Shown here piece after piece: positions 27,600-38,559 of a DNA stretch of 64,000 bases. Below the pieces are notes generated by a model, which made no database searches, was not told the DNA's origin, and worked only from the letters and a program-made list of their open reading frames with translations. A program made the translations under genes and the position numbers. Source of the DNA: Mycolicibacterium sp. CR10 (GTDB lineage: Bacteria; Actinomycetota; Actinomycetes; Mycobacteriales; Mycobacteriaceae); contig NZ_STGE01000006.1 in NCBI RefSeq assembly GCF_005222675.1, positions 167,883 through 231,882 of the forward strand, in the 5' to 3' direction. How positions within the stretch are numbered: position 1 is the stretch's first letter; each line of letters opens with the position of its first letter.

Positions 27600-28328
27600 C
27601 GGGACCCCCGACAGCCGGTGCGTCCGAAGAATCTCGGACACCTCGAATGCCGCGCGATCGGCGCGGTAGACGTCGCGCGCGTACTCCACGCACCGACCTG
27701 CCGCGTCCTCGGTGGTGCGGGTGAGCAGCGTTCCCGCCGATCCTGCGCGAACCCCCAGCTGCACGCTGGACGCATCGTCGAGCACGATCGATTCCAGCAC
27801 CGCCGTCGATCGGGCCAGGTCGATGTCGTACCGCGATCGCAGCACCGCCCACAGCGAGCCGTCGTCGGGCGTGTCGAGGATTCCCGGCGTCAGGTCGACG
27901 GGCAGATACGTCGTCTCCAACGCAAACGGCACGTCGTCGACCGACCGCAGCCGGTGGAAAACGTGCACCGATTCGCCGTCGGCAAGCGCCAGTGCCCGCC
28001 GCACCGCGGGCGTCGCGAGCTGGCTCTCGGCCCACAACAGCCGCGCCGCCGGCCGCCGTCCCATCCGGGCCACTTCCTCGGAGAAGCTGCCGACGTGGAA
28101 CCGCACCCGCGGCTCGGCGACGAACGTGCCGCGGGGCGGTTTGCGGTAGACGACGCCCTCGCTTTCCAGGAGGGAGAGCGCCTGGCGGGCGGTCATCCGG
28201 CTGACGCCGTGCACCTCGGCCAGTTCGCGCTCGGAGGGCAACAGCGTGTGGGGACCCAGCTGCTCCGTGGCGATCCGGTCCCGCACGTCAGCGGCGATCG
28301 TCATGTACAGCGGAGTGCCTGAAGGCAT
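27597..28328 (-). CDS. GntR/HutC-family regulator with UTRA domain
   Basis: 243 residues. N-terminal winged helix-turn-helix ([27 protein letters not shown]) and a C-terminal UTRA effector domain ([26 protein letters not shown]). This is the HutC/DasR/PhnF subgroup, whose effectors are usually small phosphorylated metabolites. It is divergent from the kinase/oxidoreductase operon, and a TGGTCTATACCA palindrome close to the consensus of this subgroup lies in the shared promoter region, so it most likely represses that operon and perhaps itself. The inducer would be the kinase substrate or product (inference). Confidence 0.85.
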   Translation of the reverse strand: MPSGTPLYMTIAADVRDRIATEQLGPHTLLPSERELAEVHGVSRMTARQALSLLESEGVVYRKPPRGTFVAEPRVRFHVGSFSEEVARMGRRPAARLLWAESQLATPAVRRALALADGESVHVFHRLRSVDDVPFALETTYLPVDLTPGILDTPDDGSLWAVLRSRYDIDLARSTAVLESIVLDDASSVQLGVRAGSAGTLLTRTTEDAAGRCVEYARDVYRADRAAFEVSEILRTHRLSGVP

Positions 28329-28417
28329 CTTTGCAGCGTAGCCGCGCCACAGCTGGACGGGTCGACCTCTGCCGCTCTGTAGCCACCGGACGATGGCGTT
28401 CGACGCGCCTAACCAGG

Positions 28418-28429
28418 TGGTCTATACCA
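28418..28429. promoter_or_regulatory. Probable GntR/DasR-type operator (TGGTCTATACCA)
   Basis: A palindrome with TGGT/ACCA arms and a TCTATA-type core, close to the TGGTCTAGACCA core known for DasR/NagR-type HutC-subfamily regulators. It lies about 90 bases upstream of the GntR ATG and 130 bases upstream of the kinase start, between the two divergent genes. Confidence 0.6.
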
Positions 28430-28559
28430 TGTCCTCACGGCAACAACTCCAGAGAATCCCGGGCTGCCATGTCCGCCCCGACCGTAGTGCTCTACTGGTC
28501 GAACAGAGATCCCAGACGGACAACGGCACATCCGACATCGACCGTGAGGCGGCGGGCCG

Positions 28560-30022
<1,463 letters not shown>

Positions 30023-30026
<4 letters not shown>

Positions 30027-31408
30027 TCCCGGACGGCACGTCGGACGTCGCCGTGGCCGGGGCCGGAATCGTGGGTTGTGCGATCGCGCGCGCCCTGGCG
30101 GCAACCGGGCTGTCGGTGACGTTGGTCGAGGCCCGCAACGACGTCGGCGATGGCACGAGCAAGGCCAATACGGCGTTGCTGCACACCGGGTTCGACGCAA
30201 CTCCGGGCACACTGGAGTCACGCCTTGTCGCGCGGGGCTACGACATGCTCGGCGAGTACGCGCAGCAGACCGGCATTCCCGTGGAGCGCACCGGAGCAAT
30301 GCTCGTGGCGTGGACCCAGGAGGAGTCCGATGCGCTGCCCGCGCTGCTCGTGAAGGCCGAACGCAACGGGTACCACCGGTGCGGCATCGTGCGCGCCGAC
30401 GAGGTCTACCGTCGCGTCCCGGATCTGGGCCCCGGGGCGCTGGCCGGGTTGGATGTACCCGACGAGTCGATCATCTGCACGTGGACCACCAACCTGGCGC
30501 TGGCAACCGACGCCGTCGCACGCGGCGCCCGCTTGCTGCGGGACGCCCGGGTGACGGGTGCGATCACCGGACCTGGCCATACCACCCTGCGCACCACCCG
30601 TGGTGACGTGCACGGCCGATGGGTGATCAATGCTGCCGGACTCGGCGCCGATCATCTCGACACGGCATTCGGACACCACCGATTCACCGTCACACCCCGG
30701 CGTGGCGAACTGCTGGTGTTCGACAAGCTCGCCCGCCCGATGGTGCCGATGATCGTGCTCGCGGTGCCGTCGTCACGCGGCAAGGGGGTGTTGGTGAGCC
30801 CGACCATCTACGGCAATGTGATGGTGGGTCCGACGTCGGAAAATCTCGAAGACCGCACGGCGACAGGCACATCCGAGGAGGGCTTGGAGTTCTTGCTGAC
30901 CAAGGGACGCGCCTTGATGCCGACCCTGTTCGACGAGGAGATCACGGCGACCTACGCAGGCCTGCGCGCCGCGATCGACCGTGACGACTACCTGATCGAC
31001 GTGGACGCTGCGCAGCGCTACGTCCTCGTCGCAGGGATTCGGTCCACCGGACTGACCTCCGGGATGGCGATCGCGGAGTACGTATGCGGCTTGCTCGCCG
31101 AGGCCGGGCTCGATGTCACCGAGCGCGAGGACCTGCCGGCACCGCCGCAGATGCCCAATCTCGGTGAGGCGGGGTGGCGTCCGTATCAGGATTGCGGGCG
31201 CATCGCCGCCGACCCCGAATACGGACGCATCGTCTGCTTCTGTGAACGCGTCAGCGCCGGCGAGATCCGCGACGCGTGCAACTCCCCCATTCCTCCCGCC
31301 GACCTCGATGGGCTGCGCCGCCGCACGCGGGTGATGAACGGACGCTGCCAGGGCCTTTACTGCGGAGCACGCGTTGAACAACTGCTGCAATCGGGCGCAG
31401 TGCGATGA
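30023..31408 (+). CDS. GlpA-like FAD oxidoreductase with BFD [2Fe-2S] domain
   Basis: 461 residues. N-terminal FAD-binding VAGAGIVGCAIARALAATG, a DAO-type body (KANTALLHTGFDATPGTLES) and a C-terminal BFD-like iron-sulfur domain with CFCERV and GRCQGLYC (Cys-x-Cys and Cys-x4-Cys). This resembles anaerobic-type glycerol-3-phosphate dehydrogenase subunit A and related polyol-phosphate oxidases. The GTG start overlaps the kinase stop by four bases, with GGAG upstream. It probably oxidises the phosphorylated product of the kinase; the iron-sulfur domain would hand electrons to the next gene product. Confidence 0.82.
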
Positions 31409-32652
31409 GCACTTCTGTCGGGCACGTTGCGGTCGCCATCGTCGGCGGCGGACCTTCGGGGCTGACCGCCGCCTCGGCGCTGGCCCGACGCGTCGACGGG
31501 CAGGTCCTCGTCCTCGAACGCGAAGCGCAGACCGGCGGAATCCCGCGCCACAGCGACCATCTCGGCTACGGGATGCGTGACCTTCGGCGGTTCATCAGCG
31601 GCCCCGCCTACGCCGAGCGGCTCAGCACCGCTGCCGCGCGCGCCGGTGCGGTGCTGGAGACCGAGGCGATGGTCACCGGGTGGGCCGGGGATCGCACGCT
31701 GGAAATCACGTCGCCGCGCGGCGTCCGCACCGTCACCGCGGATGCGGTGATCCTCGCCACCGGCGCGCGGGAACGGCCACGTCCGGCGCGCCTGATACCC
31801 GGGGATCGTCCCGACGGCGTGTTCACCACCGGCCAGTTGCAGAACCTTGTCCACGGCCACCGTGCTCCCATCGGGGACCGTGCGGTGATCGTGGGCACCG
31901 AGTTGGTCAGCTGGTCGGCGGTGCTGACGTTGCGCGAAGCCGGTTGCGCCACCGTGGCGATGGTGGGCGCTCACCGACGCGCCGAGGCATACGCGGCATT
32001 CCGGACGGTCGGGCGGCTGTTGATCAAAGGCCCGGTGCTGACCGCCAGCAGGGTGATCGACATCCACGGCAAGGACCGGGTGCGGGCGGTCACTGTCGAG
32101 CTGCCGACCGGTGCGCGCCGTGACATCGCCTGCGACACCGTGGTGTTCACGGGTGACTGGATCCCCGACCACGAGCTCGCGCGCACAGCCGGTCTACAGA
32201 TGGACGCCGCCACGCGCGGACCGGTGGTGGACACGGCGCTTCGGACCAGTCACCCCGGTGTGTTCGCCGTCGGCAACCTGCTGCATCCCGTGGACACCGC
32301 CGATGCGGCCGCGCTCGACGGGCGCCACGTCGCCTCGGGAGTGCAGGCGTGGCTGCGCGGCGAGGCTGAATCCAGCCTCGGGGCCGCGAGGATCCGCGCC
32401 GAGGCTCCGTTGAGATGGATTGCGCCGCAACTCATCTCATTCGGTGGCGAGGTGCCTGCGCGCGGTGACCTGGTGATGTGGAGCGACGAGTATCGCCGCC
32501 TCCCGAAGCTGCGGGCGGTGCAGGACGGCCGGGTGATCGGCACGGCGCGCACCCCGTGGCCCGCCGCTCCGGGGCGCATCTACCGGGCGCCGTGGTCGCT
32601 GGTCTCTGGCGCCGACCCCCGCGGCGGCGACATCACGGTATCCCTGTCTTAG
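31405..32652 (+). CDS. FAD/NAD-dependent oxidoreductase, partner of the GlpA-like protein
   Basis: 415 residues. Two dinucleotide-binding motifs: VAIVGGGPSGLTAASALA near residue 10 and a second region around AVIVGTELVSWSAVLTLREAG near 155, with ATGARERPRPARLIPG between. HPGVFAVGNLLHPVDTAD near 290 is the usual C-terminal FAD motif. It is the kind of protein paired with GlpA-like BFD enzymes in tripartite glycerol or polyol dehydrogenase systems; the third small DUF1667 partner common elsewhere is missing here. The ATG overlaps the previous stop (ATGA). A long perfect inverted repeat follows the stop. Confidence 0.8.
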   Translation: MSTSVGHVAVAIVGGGPSGLTAASALARRVDGQVLVLEREAQTGGIPRHSDHLGYGMRDLRRFISGPAYAERLSTAAARAGAVLETEAMVTGWAGDRTLEITSPRGVRTVTADAVILATGARERPRPARLIPGDRPDGVFTTGQLQNLVHGHRAPIGDRAVIVGTELVSWSAVLTLREAGCATVAMVGAHRRAEAYAAFRTVGRLLIKGPVLTASRVIDIHGKDRVRAVTVELPTGARRDIACDTVVFTGDWIPDHELARTAGLQMDAATRGPVVDTALRTSHPGVFAVGNLLHPVDTADAAALDGRHVASGVQAWLRGEAESSLGAARIRAEAPLRWIAPQLISFGGEVPARGDLVMWSDEYRRLPKLRAVQDGRVIGTARTPWPAAPGRIYRAPWSLVSGADPRGGDITVSLS

Positions 32653-32715
32653 CGCCGAAATGGCATTCCAGCAGAGCCCTTCTCGCACTTCCTCTGCTGG
32701 AATGCCATTTCGGCG
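32653..32715. repeat. Perfect 24-base inverted repeat between convergent genes
   Basis: Left arm 32653-32676 and right arm 32692-32715 are exact reverse complements (24 of 24), separated by 15 bases. The arm begins CGCCGAAATGGCATTCCAGC. It fills the gap between the FAD oxidoreductase stop and the VWA gene stop. It could be a strong bidirectional terminator or one member of a dispersed palindromic repeat family; there is no T-tract. Confidence 0.7.
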
Positions 32716-32720
32716 GCAAT

Positions 32721-34163
32721 CTAGACGGGCAGCAGTGCGTCGATCACCGAAGCCAGCTGCTTGGCGGAGCGGCATTCATGCATCGTGATGACGTCCTGGT
32801 AGCGCGGCACCGCGGAATCACCACTACCCCAGAGGTGTTTGGGCTCGGGGTTCAGCCAATGGGCGTGTCTGCTGGCGTTGACCATGTGGGCGAGCAGATC
32901 GGTTTCCGGGTTGCGGTAGTTGTTGCGGCCGTCGCCGAGGACCAGCAGGGAACTGCGCGGTGACAACACATTCGGATACTGGTCGAGGAACGACACGAAT
33001 GCGTGGCCGTAATCGGAATGGCCGTCGCGGGTGTACACACCCGCCTCGCGGGTGATGCGCTGCACCGCGACCGCGAGGTCGGAGTCGGGTCCGAACAACT
33101 GGGTGACCTCGTCGGTGGTGTCGATGAAGGCGAACACGCGAACCCGCGAGAACTGCTGGCGCAGAGCGTGTACCAGCAGCAGGGTGAAGTGGCTGAAGCC
33201 CGCGACCGACCCGGACACGTCGCACAGCACCACCAGTTCAGGGCGGGCGGGATGTGGCTTCTTCAGCACCACATCGATCGGCACGCCACCGGTGGACATC
33301 GATTTGCGCAGCGTCTTTCGCAGATCGATCTCACCGGCACGCGAGCGCCGCCGGCGCGCGGCAAGGCGAGAGGCCAGCGTGCGCGCCAGAGGCTGGACGA
33401 CGCGGCGCATCTGCCGAAGCTGTTCACCGGAAGCGCGGAGAAACTCGACGTTCTCCGCCAGCTGCGGAACGCCGTACATCTTCACGTGGTCGCGGCCCAA
33501 CTGCTCGGCGGTGCGCCGTTTGGTCTCTGCCTCCACCATCTTGCGCAACTGGGCGACACGCTGCGCAGCAATGGCTTTCGCGATCTGCTCCTGCGTCGGT
33601 GTGGGCTCCTCACCGTAGGGAGCCAGCAGCCCGGCAAGCAGTCGACCCTCGAGATCATCGAGGCTCATCGCCTTGAGCGCCTGGTACGACGAATACGACG
33701 GGCCACGACTGGAGTTGTAGCGCCCGTACGCCTCAACGATCTGGGCGATCATCGCGGCCAGTCGGTCGTCGAGATTGGCCATCTCCTCGTTGTCGGAGAG
33801 CATGTCGATAAGCGCGCTGCGCAGAGCCTCGATGTCCTCCGGCGGCAGTCCCGGCGAGTCACCCGACTCGTCGTCATCGGACAGCACGGTCTTGGCGCCC
33901 AGCGCTGCCGGGAAGTACAGATCGAACAACGCGTCGTAGGTCTCTCGATGGTCCGGGCGGCGAAGGACCGCGCACGCGATGCCTTCGCGCAGCACCTTGC
34001 GGTCGGACAGACCCAGCGTCGACATCACCAGGCCTGCGTCCACCGTCTCGGACGGACCTACCGAGATTCCCTGTCCGCGTAGCGCTTCCACGAACTCCAC
34101 CAGATGACCGGGAATTCCGTGCGGCGCCAGCGGCTGCGGCGGGCGGGTGCGTCGAACCGCCAT
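32721..34163 (-). CDS. VWA-domain protein, CoxE-like (Rv2425c-like)
   Basis: 480 residues. The C-terminal half is a von Willebrand A domain with the metal-binding MIDAS motif ELVVLCDVSGSVAGFSHF and LLVLGDGRNNYRNPE. The N-terminal half is the CoxE/DUF2201-type helical region. These proteins work with a MoxR AAA+ ATPase to remodel or load metal enzymes. The MoxR gene lies immediately upstream with a TGATG overlap, supporting a functional pair. The client protein is not identifiable from this window. Confidence 0.85.
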   Translation of the reverse strand: MAVRRTRPPQPLAPHGIPGHLVEFVEALRGQGISVGPSETVDAGLVMSTLGLSDRKVLREGIACAVLRRPDHRETYDALFDLYFPAALGAKTVLSDDDESGDSPGLPPEDIEALRSALIDMLSDNEEMANLDDRLAAMIAQIVEAYGRYNSSRGPSYSSYQALKAMSLDDLEGRLLAGLLAPYGEEPTPTQEQIAKAIAAQRVAQLRKMVEAETKRRTAEQLGRDHVKMYGVPQLAENVEFLRASGEQLRQMRRVVQPLARTLASRLAARRRRSRAGEIDLRKTLRKSMSTGGVPIDVVLKKPHPARPELVVLCDVSGSVAGFSHFTLLLVHALRQQFSRVRVFAFIDTTDEVTQLFGPDSDLAVAVQRITREAGVYTRDGHSDYGHAFVSFLDQYPNVLSPRSSLLVLGDGRNNYRNPETDLLAHMVNASRHAHWLNPEPKHLWGSGDSAVPRYQDVITMHECRSAKQLASVIDALLPV

Positions 34164-35047
34164 CAGTTGAGCCTCAGCTCCCCGGAGGCCTTGACCTGAT
34201 CGGACTGGTGCTTGAGGACCACACCCAACGTCGCCGCGATCATCTCGTCGTCGATGGTGTCGAATCCCAGCGCGAGAACGGTGCGGCCCCAATCGATGGT
34301 CTCGGCGACCGACGGCACCTTCTTGAGCTGCATGCCGCGCAGCACGCCGATGATGCGCACCAGTTCCTCGGCAAGGTGCACGGGCAGCTCGGGTACCCGC
34401 GAGAGCAGAATGCGACGCTCGAGATCGGCGTCGGGGAAGTCGATGTGCAGGAACAGGCATCGGCGCTTGAGCGCCTCGGACAGTTCCCGGGTCGCGTTGG
34501 ACGTCAGCACCACCAGCGGCTTGCGGGTCGCGGTGATGGTGCCGAGTTCGGGCACCGTCACCGCGAAATCGCTGAGCACCTCCAGCAGCAGACCTTCGAT
34601 CTCGATGTCCGCTTTGTCGGTCTCGTCGATCAGCAGCACCGTCGGATCGGTGCGCTTGATCGCGGTCAGCAGGGGGCGCGTCAGCAGAAATTCCTCGGAG
34701 AAGACGTCGTCTTTCGTGCGGTCCCAGTCCGCCCCGTCCCCCTGGCCCGCCTGGATGCGCAGAATCTGCTTGGCGTGGTTCCACTCGTAGAGGGCACGGG
34801 CTTCGTCGACCCCCTCGTAGCACTGCAGGCGCACCAGGCCCGCCCCGGTGGCCTGCGCGATGGCGCGGGCCAGCTCGGTCTTGCCGACACCCGCGGGCCC
34901 CTCGACCAGCAACGGCTTGCCCAGCCGGTCGGCGAGGAACACCGCGGTGGCGGTGGCGGTGTCGGGCAGGTATCCGGTCTCGGCCAGCCGCCGCGCGACA
35001 TCGTCGATGTCGGCGAACATCGGCACCGCTTGTGCGGGAACGCTCAC
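34163..35047 (-). CDS. MoxR-family AAA+ ATPase (Rv2426c-like)
   Basis: 294 residues. Walker A LVEGPAGVGKTELARAIAQ near residue 45, Walker B TVLLIDETDKAD near 110, sensor region VVLTSNATRELSEALKRRCL. It acts as a cytosolic ATP-driven chaperone together with the VWA protein encoded downstream. The start is GTG at 35047 (VSVPAQAVPMFADIDDV), with AGGAG nine bases before it; the frame also extends to 35104. proA lies just upstream and may be cotranscribed. Confidence 0.88.
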   Translation of the reverse strand: MSVPAQAVPMFADIDDVARRLAETGYLPDTATATAVFLADRLGKPLLVEGPAGVGKTELARAIAQATGAGLVRLQCYEGVDEARALYEWNHAKQILRIQAGQGDGADWDRTKDDVFSEEFLLTRPLLTAIKRTDPTVLLIDETDKADIEIEGLLLEVLSDFAVTVPELGTITATRKPLVVLTSNATRELSEALKRRCLFLHIDFPDADLERRILLSRVPELPVHLAEELVRIIGVLRGMQLKKVPSVAETIDWGRTVLALGFDTIDDEMIAATLGVVLKHQSDQVKASGELRLN

Positions 35048-35064
35048 GTGGTTGATCTCCTGGT

Positions 35065-36324
35065 CTAGGCCGGACGGGTGTGGCCCGAGCCCCACACGAT
35101 CCACTTGGTTGACGTCAACTCCGGCAGCCCCATCGGCCCTCGGGCATGCAGCTTCTGGGTGGAGATGCCGATCTCTGCGCCGAAGCCGAACTGCTCACCG
35201 TCGGTGAAGGAGGTCGATGCGTTCACCATCACCGCCGCCGCGTCCACCCGCTCGGTGAAGCGTTGCGCAGCAGCAAGATCCGTCGCCACGATGGCCTCGG
35301 TATGGCCGGTGCCGTACTCGTTGACGTGCGCGATCGCGGCATCGAGACCATCGACGACCGCCACCGCGATGTCCATCGACAGGAATTCCGCGCGCAGTTC
35401 CTCCTCCGATGGATCGGCGTGCACCGTCACGCCCGCATCCTGCAGTGCCCCGATCAACCTGGGCACCGCGACGTCGGCGATGGCCGCGTCGATCAGAAGC
35501 GACTCGGCGGCGTTGCACACACTGGGCCGCCGCGTCTTGGCATTGAGGAGGATGCGCTCAGCCATGTCCAGATCCGCCGATTCATGAACGTAGACATGGC
35601 AATTGCCGACACCGGTCTCGATGGTCGGCACCTGCGCGTCGCGCACCACAGCGTCGATCAGGCCCGCCCCGCCGCGCGGGATCACCACGTCGACGAGCCC
35701 GCGGGCCTGGATCAGATGGGTGACGCTGGCCCGATCCTCGCTCGGCAACAGCTGTACGGCGTCGCTGTCGAGGTTCTCGGAGGCCAACGCTGCCCGCAGC
35801 GCGGTCACCAGCGCGGCATTGGATTTGGCGGCCGACGAACTGCCGCGCAGCAGAACGGCGTTGCCCGATTTCAGGGTCAGTCCGAACGCGTCGACGGTCA
35901 CGTTGGGACGGCCTTCGTAGACGATCCCGATGACGCCGAGCGGAACCCGCTGCTGACGCAGCAGCAGACCGTTGGGCAACGTGCGGCCCCGCAGCACCTC
36001 ACCGATCGGATCAGGCAGGCCCGCGACCTGACGCAGACCGTCGGCGATTCCCTCGACTCGGGCCGGGTTCAGCGCCAGGCGATCGAGCATCGCCGCCGCA
36101 GTACCTGCGGCGCGGGCAGCGTCGAGGTCGGCCTCGTTGGCCTCCAGAATCGCGCGGGGATTCATCAGCACGTGATCGGCGGCGACGCGCAGGGCGTGGT
36201 TCTTCACCTCGGTGCTCAGCGTCGCCAACCCACGAGCCGCGACGCGCGCCCGCCGGGCCGCCCCGTGCACGGTCTCGAGCAGGCCGTCGCCAGCCGCAGT
36301 GCGCTCCGGGGCGTGCAGAGTCAT
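35065..36324 (-). CDS. proA: Glutamate-5-semialdehyde dehydrogenase
   Basis: 419 residues. ProA reduces gamma-glutamyl phosphate with NADPH, the second step of proline synthesis. The NADP-binding region ([20 protein letters not shown]), the catalytic Cys in [15 protein letters not shown] near residue 270 and the C-terminal [20 protein letters not shown] are characteristic. proB, the preceding enzyme, is about 8 kb away rather than adjacent, as in other mycobacteria. A TAAGCT -10 six bases before the ATG suggests a leaderless transcript. Confidence 0.95.
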   Translation of the reverse strand: MTLHAPERTAAGDGLLETVHGAARRARVAARGLATLSTEVKNHALRVAADHVLMNPRAILEANEADLDAARAAGTAAAMLDRLALNPARVEGIADGLRQVAGLPDPIGEVLRGRTLPNGLLLRQQRVPLGVIGIVYEGRPNVTVDAFGLTLKSGNAVLLRGSSSAAKSNAALVTALRAALASENLDSDAVQLLPSEDRASVTHLIQARGLVDVVIPRGGAGLIDAVVRDAQVPTIETGVGNCHVYVHESADLDMAERILLNAKTRRPSVCNAAESLLIDAAIADVAVPRLIGALQDAGVTVHADPSEEELRAEFLSMDIAVAVVDGLDAAIAHVNEYGTGHTEAIVATDLAAAQRFTERVDAAAVMVNASTSFTDGEQFGFGAEIGISTQKLHARGPMGLPELTSTKWIVWGSGHTRPA

Positions 36325-36330
36325 TAGTGC

Positions 36331-36336
36331 AGCTTA
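36331..36336 (-). promoter_or_regulatory. Leaderless -10 (TAAGCT) of proA
   Basis: TAAGCT on the minus strand, six bases before the proA ATG at 36324. Confidence 0.35.
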
Positions 36337-36369
36337 TCGGACTTCCCCCCGCCGCCTGGTGTCGGGAAC

Positions 36370-36375
36370 TAGCGT
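36370..36375 (+). promoter_or_regulatory. Leaderless -10 (TAGCGT) of rbsK
   Basis: TAGCGT followed by exactly seven bases and the ATG at 36383. The proA and rbsK promoters are back to back in a 58-base gap. Confidence 0.45.
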
Positions 36376-36382
36376 TGGCGCC

Positions 36383-37264
36383 ATGGTGGCGCGGGTCTGC
36401 GTAGTGGGCAGTGTCAACGCCGACCTGACCTACACCGTCGACGCGCTGCCTCAGCCCGGCCAGACCGTGCTCGCGTCGTCGTTGACGACGTCGCCGGGGG
36501 GCAAGGGCGGCAACCAGGCGGTCGCTGCGGCACGCGCCGGTGCGGCGGTACAACTCGTCGCGGCCCTGGGCACGGATGCGGCGGCGGAACAGCTGCGCAG
36601 CCACCTGGAGGCCAACAGCGTCGGACTCGCGGGAGTCGTCATCGTGCCAGGCCCTAGCGGGTCCGCCGCGATCATCGTCGACGCCGCGGCCGAAAACTGC
36701 ATCGTGGTGGCGCCGGGCGCCAACGCACACTTGAGCCTGACGTCGGCCGCGGTCCGGTCCGTCGTCGCCGACAGCGACGTCGTCCTGCTCTCCCTGGAGA
36801 TCCCGGTCGACACCGCGACGGCCGCGGCCCGGGCCGGGCGCGACGCGGGTGCGGTCGTCATCGTCAACGCCTCCCCCGCCGTGCGTCCCGCCGACCTGGC
36901 GGCACTGGCCGCGGTGGCCGACGTCGTCGTCGTCAACGACACCGAGGCGGGCGACTGGCTGGGCCGGAATCGGCCGACGGTGCCGCATCTGGTCGTCACC
37001 AAGGGCTCGCGCGGCGTCAGCCACATCGTCGACGGCCACCAGGTCGACGTCGCGGCTCCCGCCGTGGAGGCGATCGACACCACGGGCGCGGGCGACGTAT
37101 TCGCCGGCGTCCTCGCCGCAGCGTGGCCGGACGGCCCTGATTACGCAGTGCGGCGCGCGTGTACGGCCGGGGCGCTGGCGACGCTGATCCACGGTGCCGG
37201 CAACTGTGCCCCTTACAGTGAGGCCATCGACGACGCCCTCGACGGCACGACGGAAGGACCGTAG
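36383..37264 (+). CDS. rbsK: Ribokinase (PfkB family)
   Basis: 293 residues. PfkB motifs: N-terminal VVGSVNADLTYTVDALPQPG, GGKGGNQAVAAARAGA near residue 40, and the C-terminal ATP/anion-hole motif DTTGAGDVFAGVLAAAWPDG with catalytic Asp near residue 235. It phosphorylates D-ribose at O5. The ATG at 36383 is supported by the leaderless -10. Two bases downstream starts an enoyl-CoA hydratase gene, so the two share a transcript. Confidence 0.88.
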   Translation: MVARVCVVGSVNADLTYTVDALPQPGQTVLASSLTTSPGGKGGNQAVAAARAGAAVQLVAALGTDAAAEQLRSHLEANSVGLAGVVIVPGPSGSAAIIVDAAAENCIVVAPGANAHLSLTSAAVRSVVADSDVVLLSLEIPVDTATAAARAGRDAGAVVIVNASPAVRPADLAALAAVADVVVVNDTEAGDWLGRNRPTVPHLVVTKGSRGVSHIVDGHQVDVAAPAVEAIDTTGAGDVFAGVLAAAWPDGPDYAVRRACTAGALATLIHGAGNCAPYSEAIDDALDGTTEGP

Positions 37265-37266
37265 CT

Positions 37267-38106
37267 GTGACCGCCCCAGCCCAGCCACCCGCGACGAACC
37301 CACCCCGACCGCCCGAGGGCGACTGGCTCGGCACGCCGTTCCTGACGTTCACCCGGGAAGCCGCGTTCGGCGTCTGCACGCTGGACCGACCCGAGGCGCG
37401 CAACGCCATGACCCCGGCGATGTACTTCGGCATCAAGTACGCCGTCAAGCACGTCGACTCAGATCCCGATCTGGCCGGTCTGCTGATCACCGGCACCGGT
37501 GACGTCTTCGCCCCGGGCGGCGACATGGGCGGCGGAGGCGCGGACAACTGGCTGACGTTCGGCGCGGCCCTCGGCATGGATGCGTTGCCGTTCGACACCC
37601 TTCGTCAGTCGAGCAAGCCCGTCGTGGCCGCGGTCAACGGTCTGTGCCAGGGCGGCGGGCTGCAGATCGCGCTGTGCGCCGACATGGCGGTGGTCAGCGA
37701 CCGGGCGACGTTCCGCGTGCCGGAGCTGTACCGCGGCATCGCCGACACCTACTACAGCCACATGCTGGCCCGGCTGATCGGGCCGGTACGCACCCGCGAC
37801 CTGATGTTCACCGGCCGCACCCTGACGGCGGCCGAGGCGTTGGACTGGGGCATGGTCGCGCGGCTGGTTCCGCACGATGACCTGCACGATGCCGCGCGCG
37901 ACGTGCTGGCCCAGTGCTGCCGTACCGCACCCGGGGCCCGGGGCGTCATCAAGTCGAGCCTCGACAATTACATCGGGCTCTACGACCGCATCGGCATGCA
38001 ATCGAGCCTGGGTGCGCCCGAATCGATCGAGGGGTTCATGGCCTTCAAGGAGCGCCGCTCGCCGGAGTGGGTGCACCCCGATCTGCGTCTGGACGGCAGG
38101 CTCTGA
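37267..38106 (+). CDS. Enoyl-CoA hydratase/isomerase family protein
   Basis: 279 residues of crotonase fold. FGVCTLDRPEARNAMTPAM, the oxyanion-hole region GDVFAPGGDMGGGG, GLCQGGGLQIALCADMAVVS and FRVPELYRGI are visible. The crotonase family hydrates or isomerises acyl-CoAs; substrate unknown. The start is GTG at 37267, with GGAAGGA upstream, two bases after the rbsK stop. Downstream lies the first copy of a 77 bp repeat that brackets the next two genes. Confidence 0.82.
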   Translation: MTAPAQPPATNPPRPPEGDWLGTPFLTFTREAAFGVCTLDRPEARNAMTPAMYFGIKYAVKHVDSDPDLAGLLITGTGDVFAPGGDMGGGGADNWLTFGAALGMDALPFDTLRQSSKPVVAAVNGLCQGGGLQIALCADMAVVSDRATFRVPELYRGIADTYYSHMLARLIGPVRTRDLMFTGRTLTAAEALDWGMVARLVPHDDLHDAARDVLAQCCRTAPGARGVIKSSLDNYIGLYDRIGMQSSLGAPESIEGFMAFKERRSPEWVHPDLRLDGRL

Positions 38107-38115
38107 ATCCCTCTG

Positions 38116-38192
38116 CGTTGAGACTGCACTGAGGGCGACGACACGCCGAGGGATCGCACCCTCAGCGCAGTCTCAAACGCAAGATAGTTCAG
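38116..38192. repeat. Direct repeat, copy 1 (contains an 18 bp stem-loop)
   Basis: 77 bases almost identical to 39169-39244 (one substitution and one single-base indel). Inside each copy, arms at 38118-38135 and 38159-38176 pair with one mismatch around a 23-base loop. The two copies bracket the metal-regulator/transporter genes. Confidence 0.8.
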
Positions 38193-38196
38193 CATT

Positions 38197-38210
38197 TTCT
38201 GAATACAGAA
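38197..38210. promoter_or_regulatory. Candidate operator for the ArsR-family regulator
   Basis: Inverted repeat TTCTG at 38197-38201 and CAGAA at 38206-38210 with AATA between. It is AT-rich against the GC background and lies just upstream of the -10 of the regulator gene, where a metal-responsive repressor would block its own operon. Confidence 0.5.
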
Positions 38211-38217
38211 TCCAATG

Positions 38218-38223
38218 TACTGT
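38218..38223 (+). promoter_or_regulatory. Leaderless -10 (TACTGT) of the ArsR-family gene
   Basis: TACTGT lies six bases before the ATG at 38230 and favours that start over the in-frame ATG at 38215. Confidence 0.4.
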
Positions 38224-38229
38224 TGGACC

Positions 38230-38559
38230 ATGCAGACGGCACTGGGCAGTGACGCGCTCTCCCGGTTCGGCTACGCCCTGTCGGACGCCACGCGCGCCGA
38301 GATCCTGCTGATCCTGCGCGACGGACCCGGCTATCCGTCCGAGCTCGCCGAGCGCATCGGGGTGTCGCGCCAGATCCTGTCCAACCACCTCGCCTGTCTG
38401 CGGGGGTGCGGGCTCGTCACCGTGTGCCCCGAAGGACGCCGCAGCCGCTACGAACTCGCCGACCCGCGCATCGCGCACGCCCTCGACGACCTCATCGGCC
38501 TGATTCTGGCCGTCGACCCGACCTGCTGCCCCGCCGCCGACGACCAGGCGTGCTACTGA
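38230..38559 (+). CDS. ArsR/SmtB-family metal sensor, CmtR-like
   Basis: 109 residues. Winged helix with ALSDATRAEILLILRDGPGYP and VSRQILSNHLACLRGCG. The two Cys in HLACLRGCG sit in the recognition helix exactly as in M. tuberculosis CmtR, which binds Cd(II)/Pb(II) there. The C-terminus adds more Cys (DPTCCPAADDQACY) that could complete the site. It should repress its own operon and be released by a soft heavy metal; which metal is inference. The start at 38230 follows the leaderless -10. Its stop overlaps the transporter ATG (TGATG). Confidence 0.85.
   Translation: MQTALGSDALSRFGYALSDATRAEILLILRDGPGYPSELAERIGVSRQILSNHLACLRGCGLVTVCPEGRRSRYELADPRIAHALDDLIGLILAVDPTCCPAADDQACY

Noticed and set aside
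36011..37303. 430-codon minus-strand ORF
   Set aside because: It is antisense to rbsK and overlaps the proA start; its Arg/Gly-rich translation has no family features.
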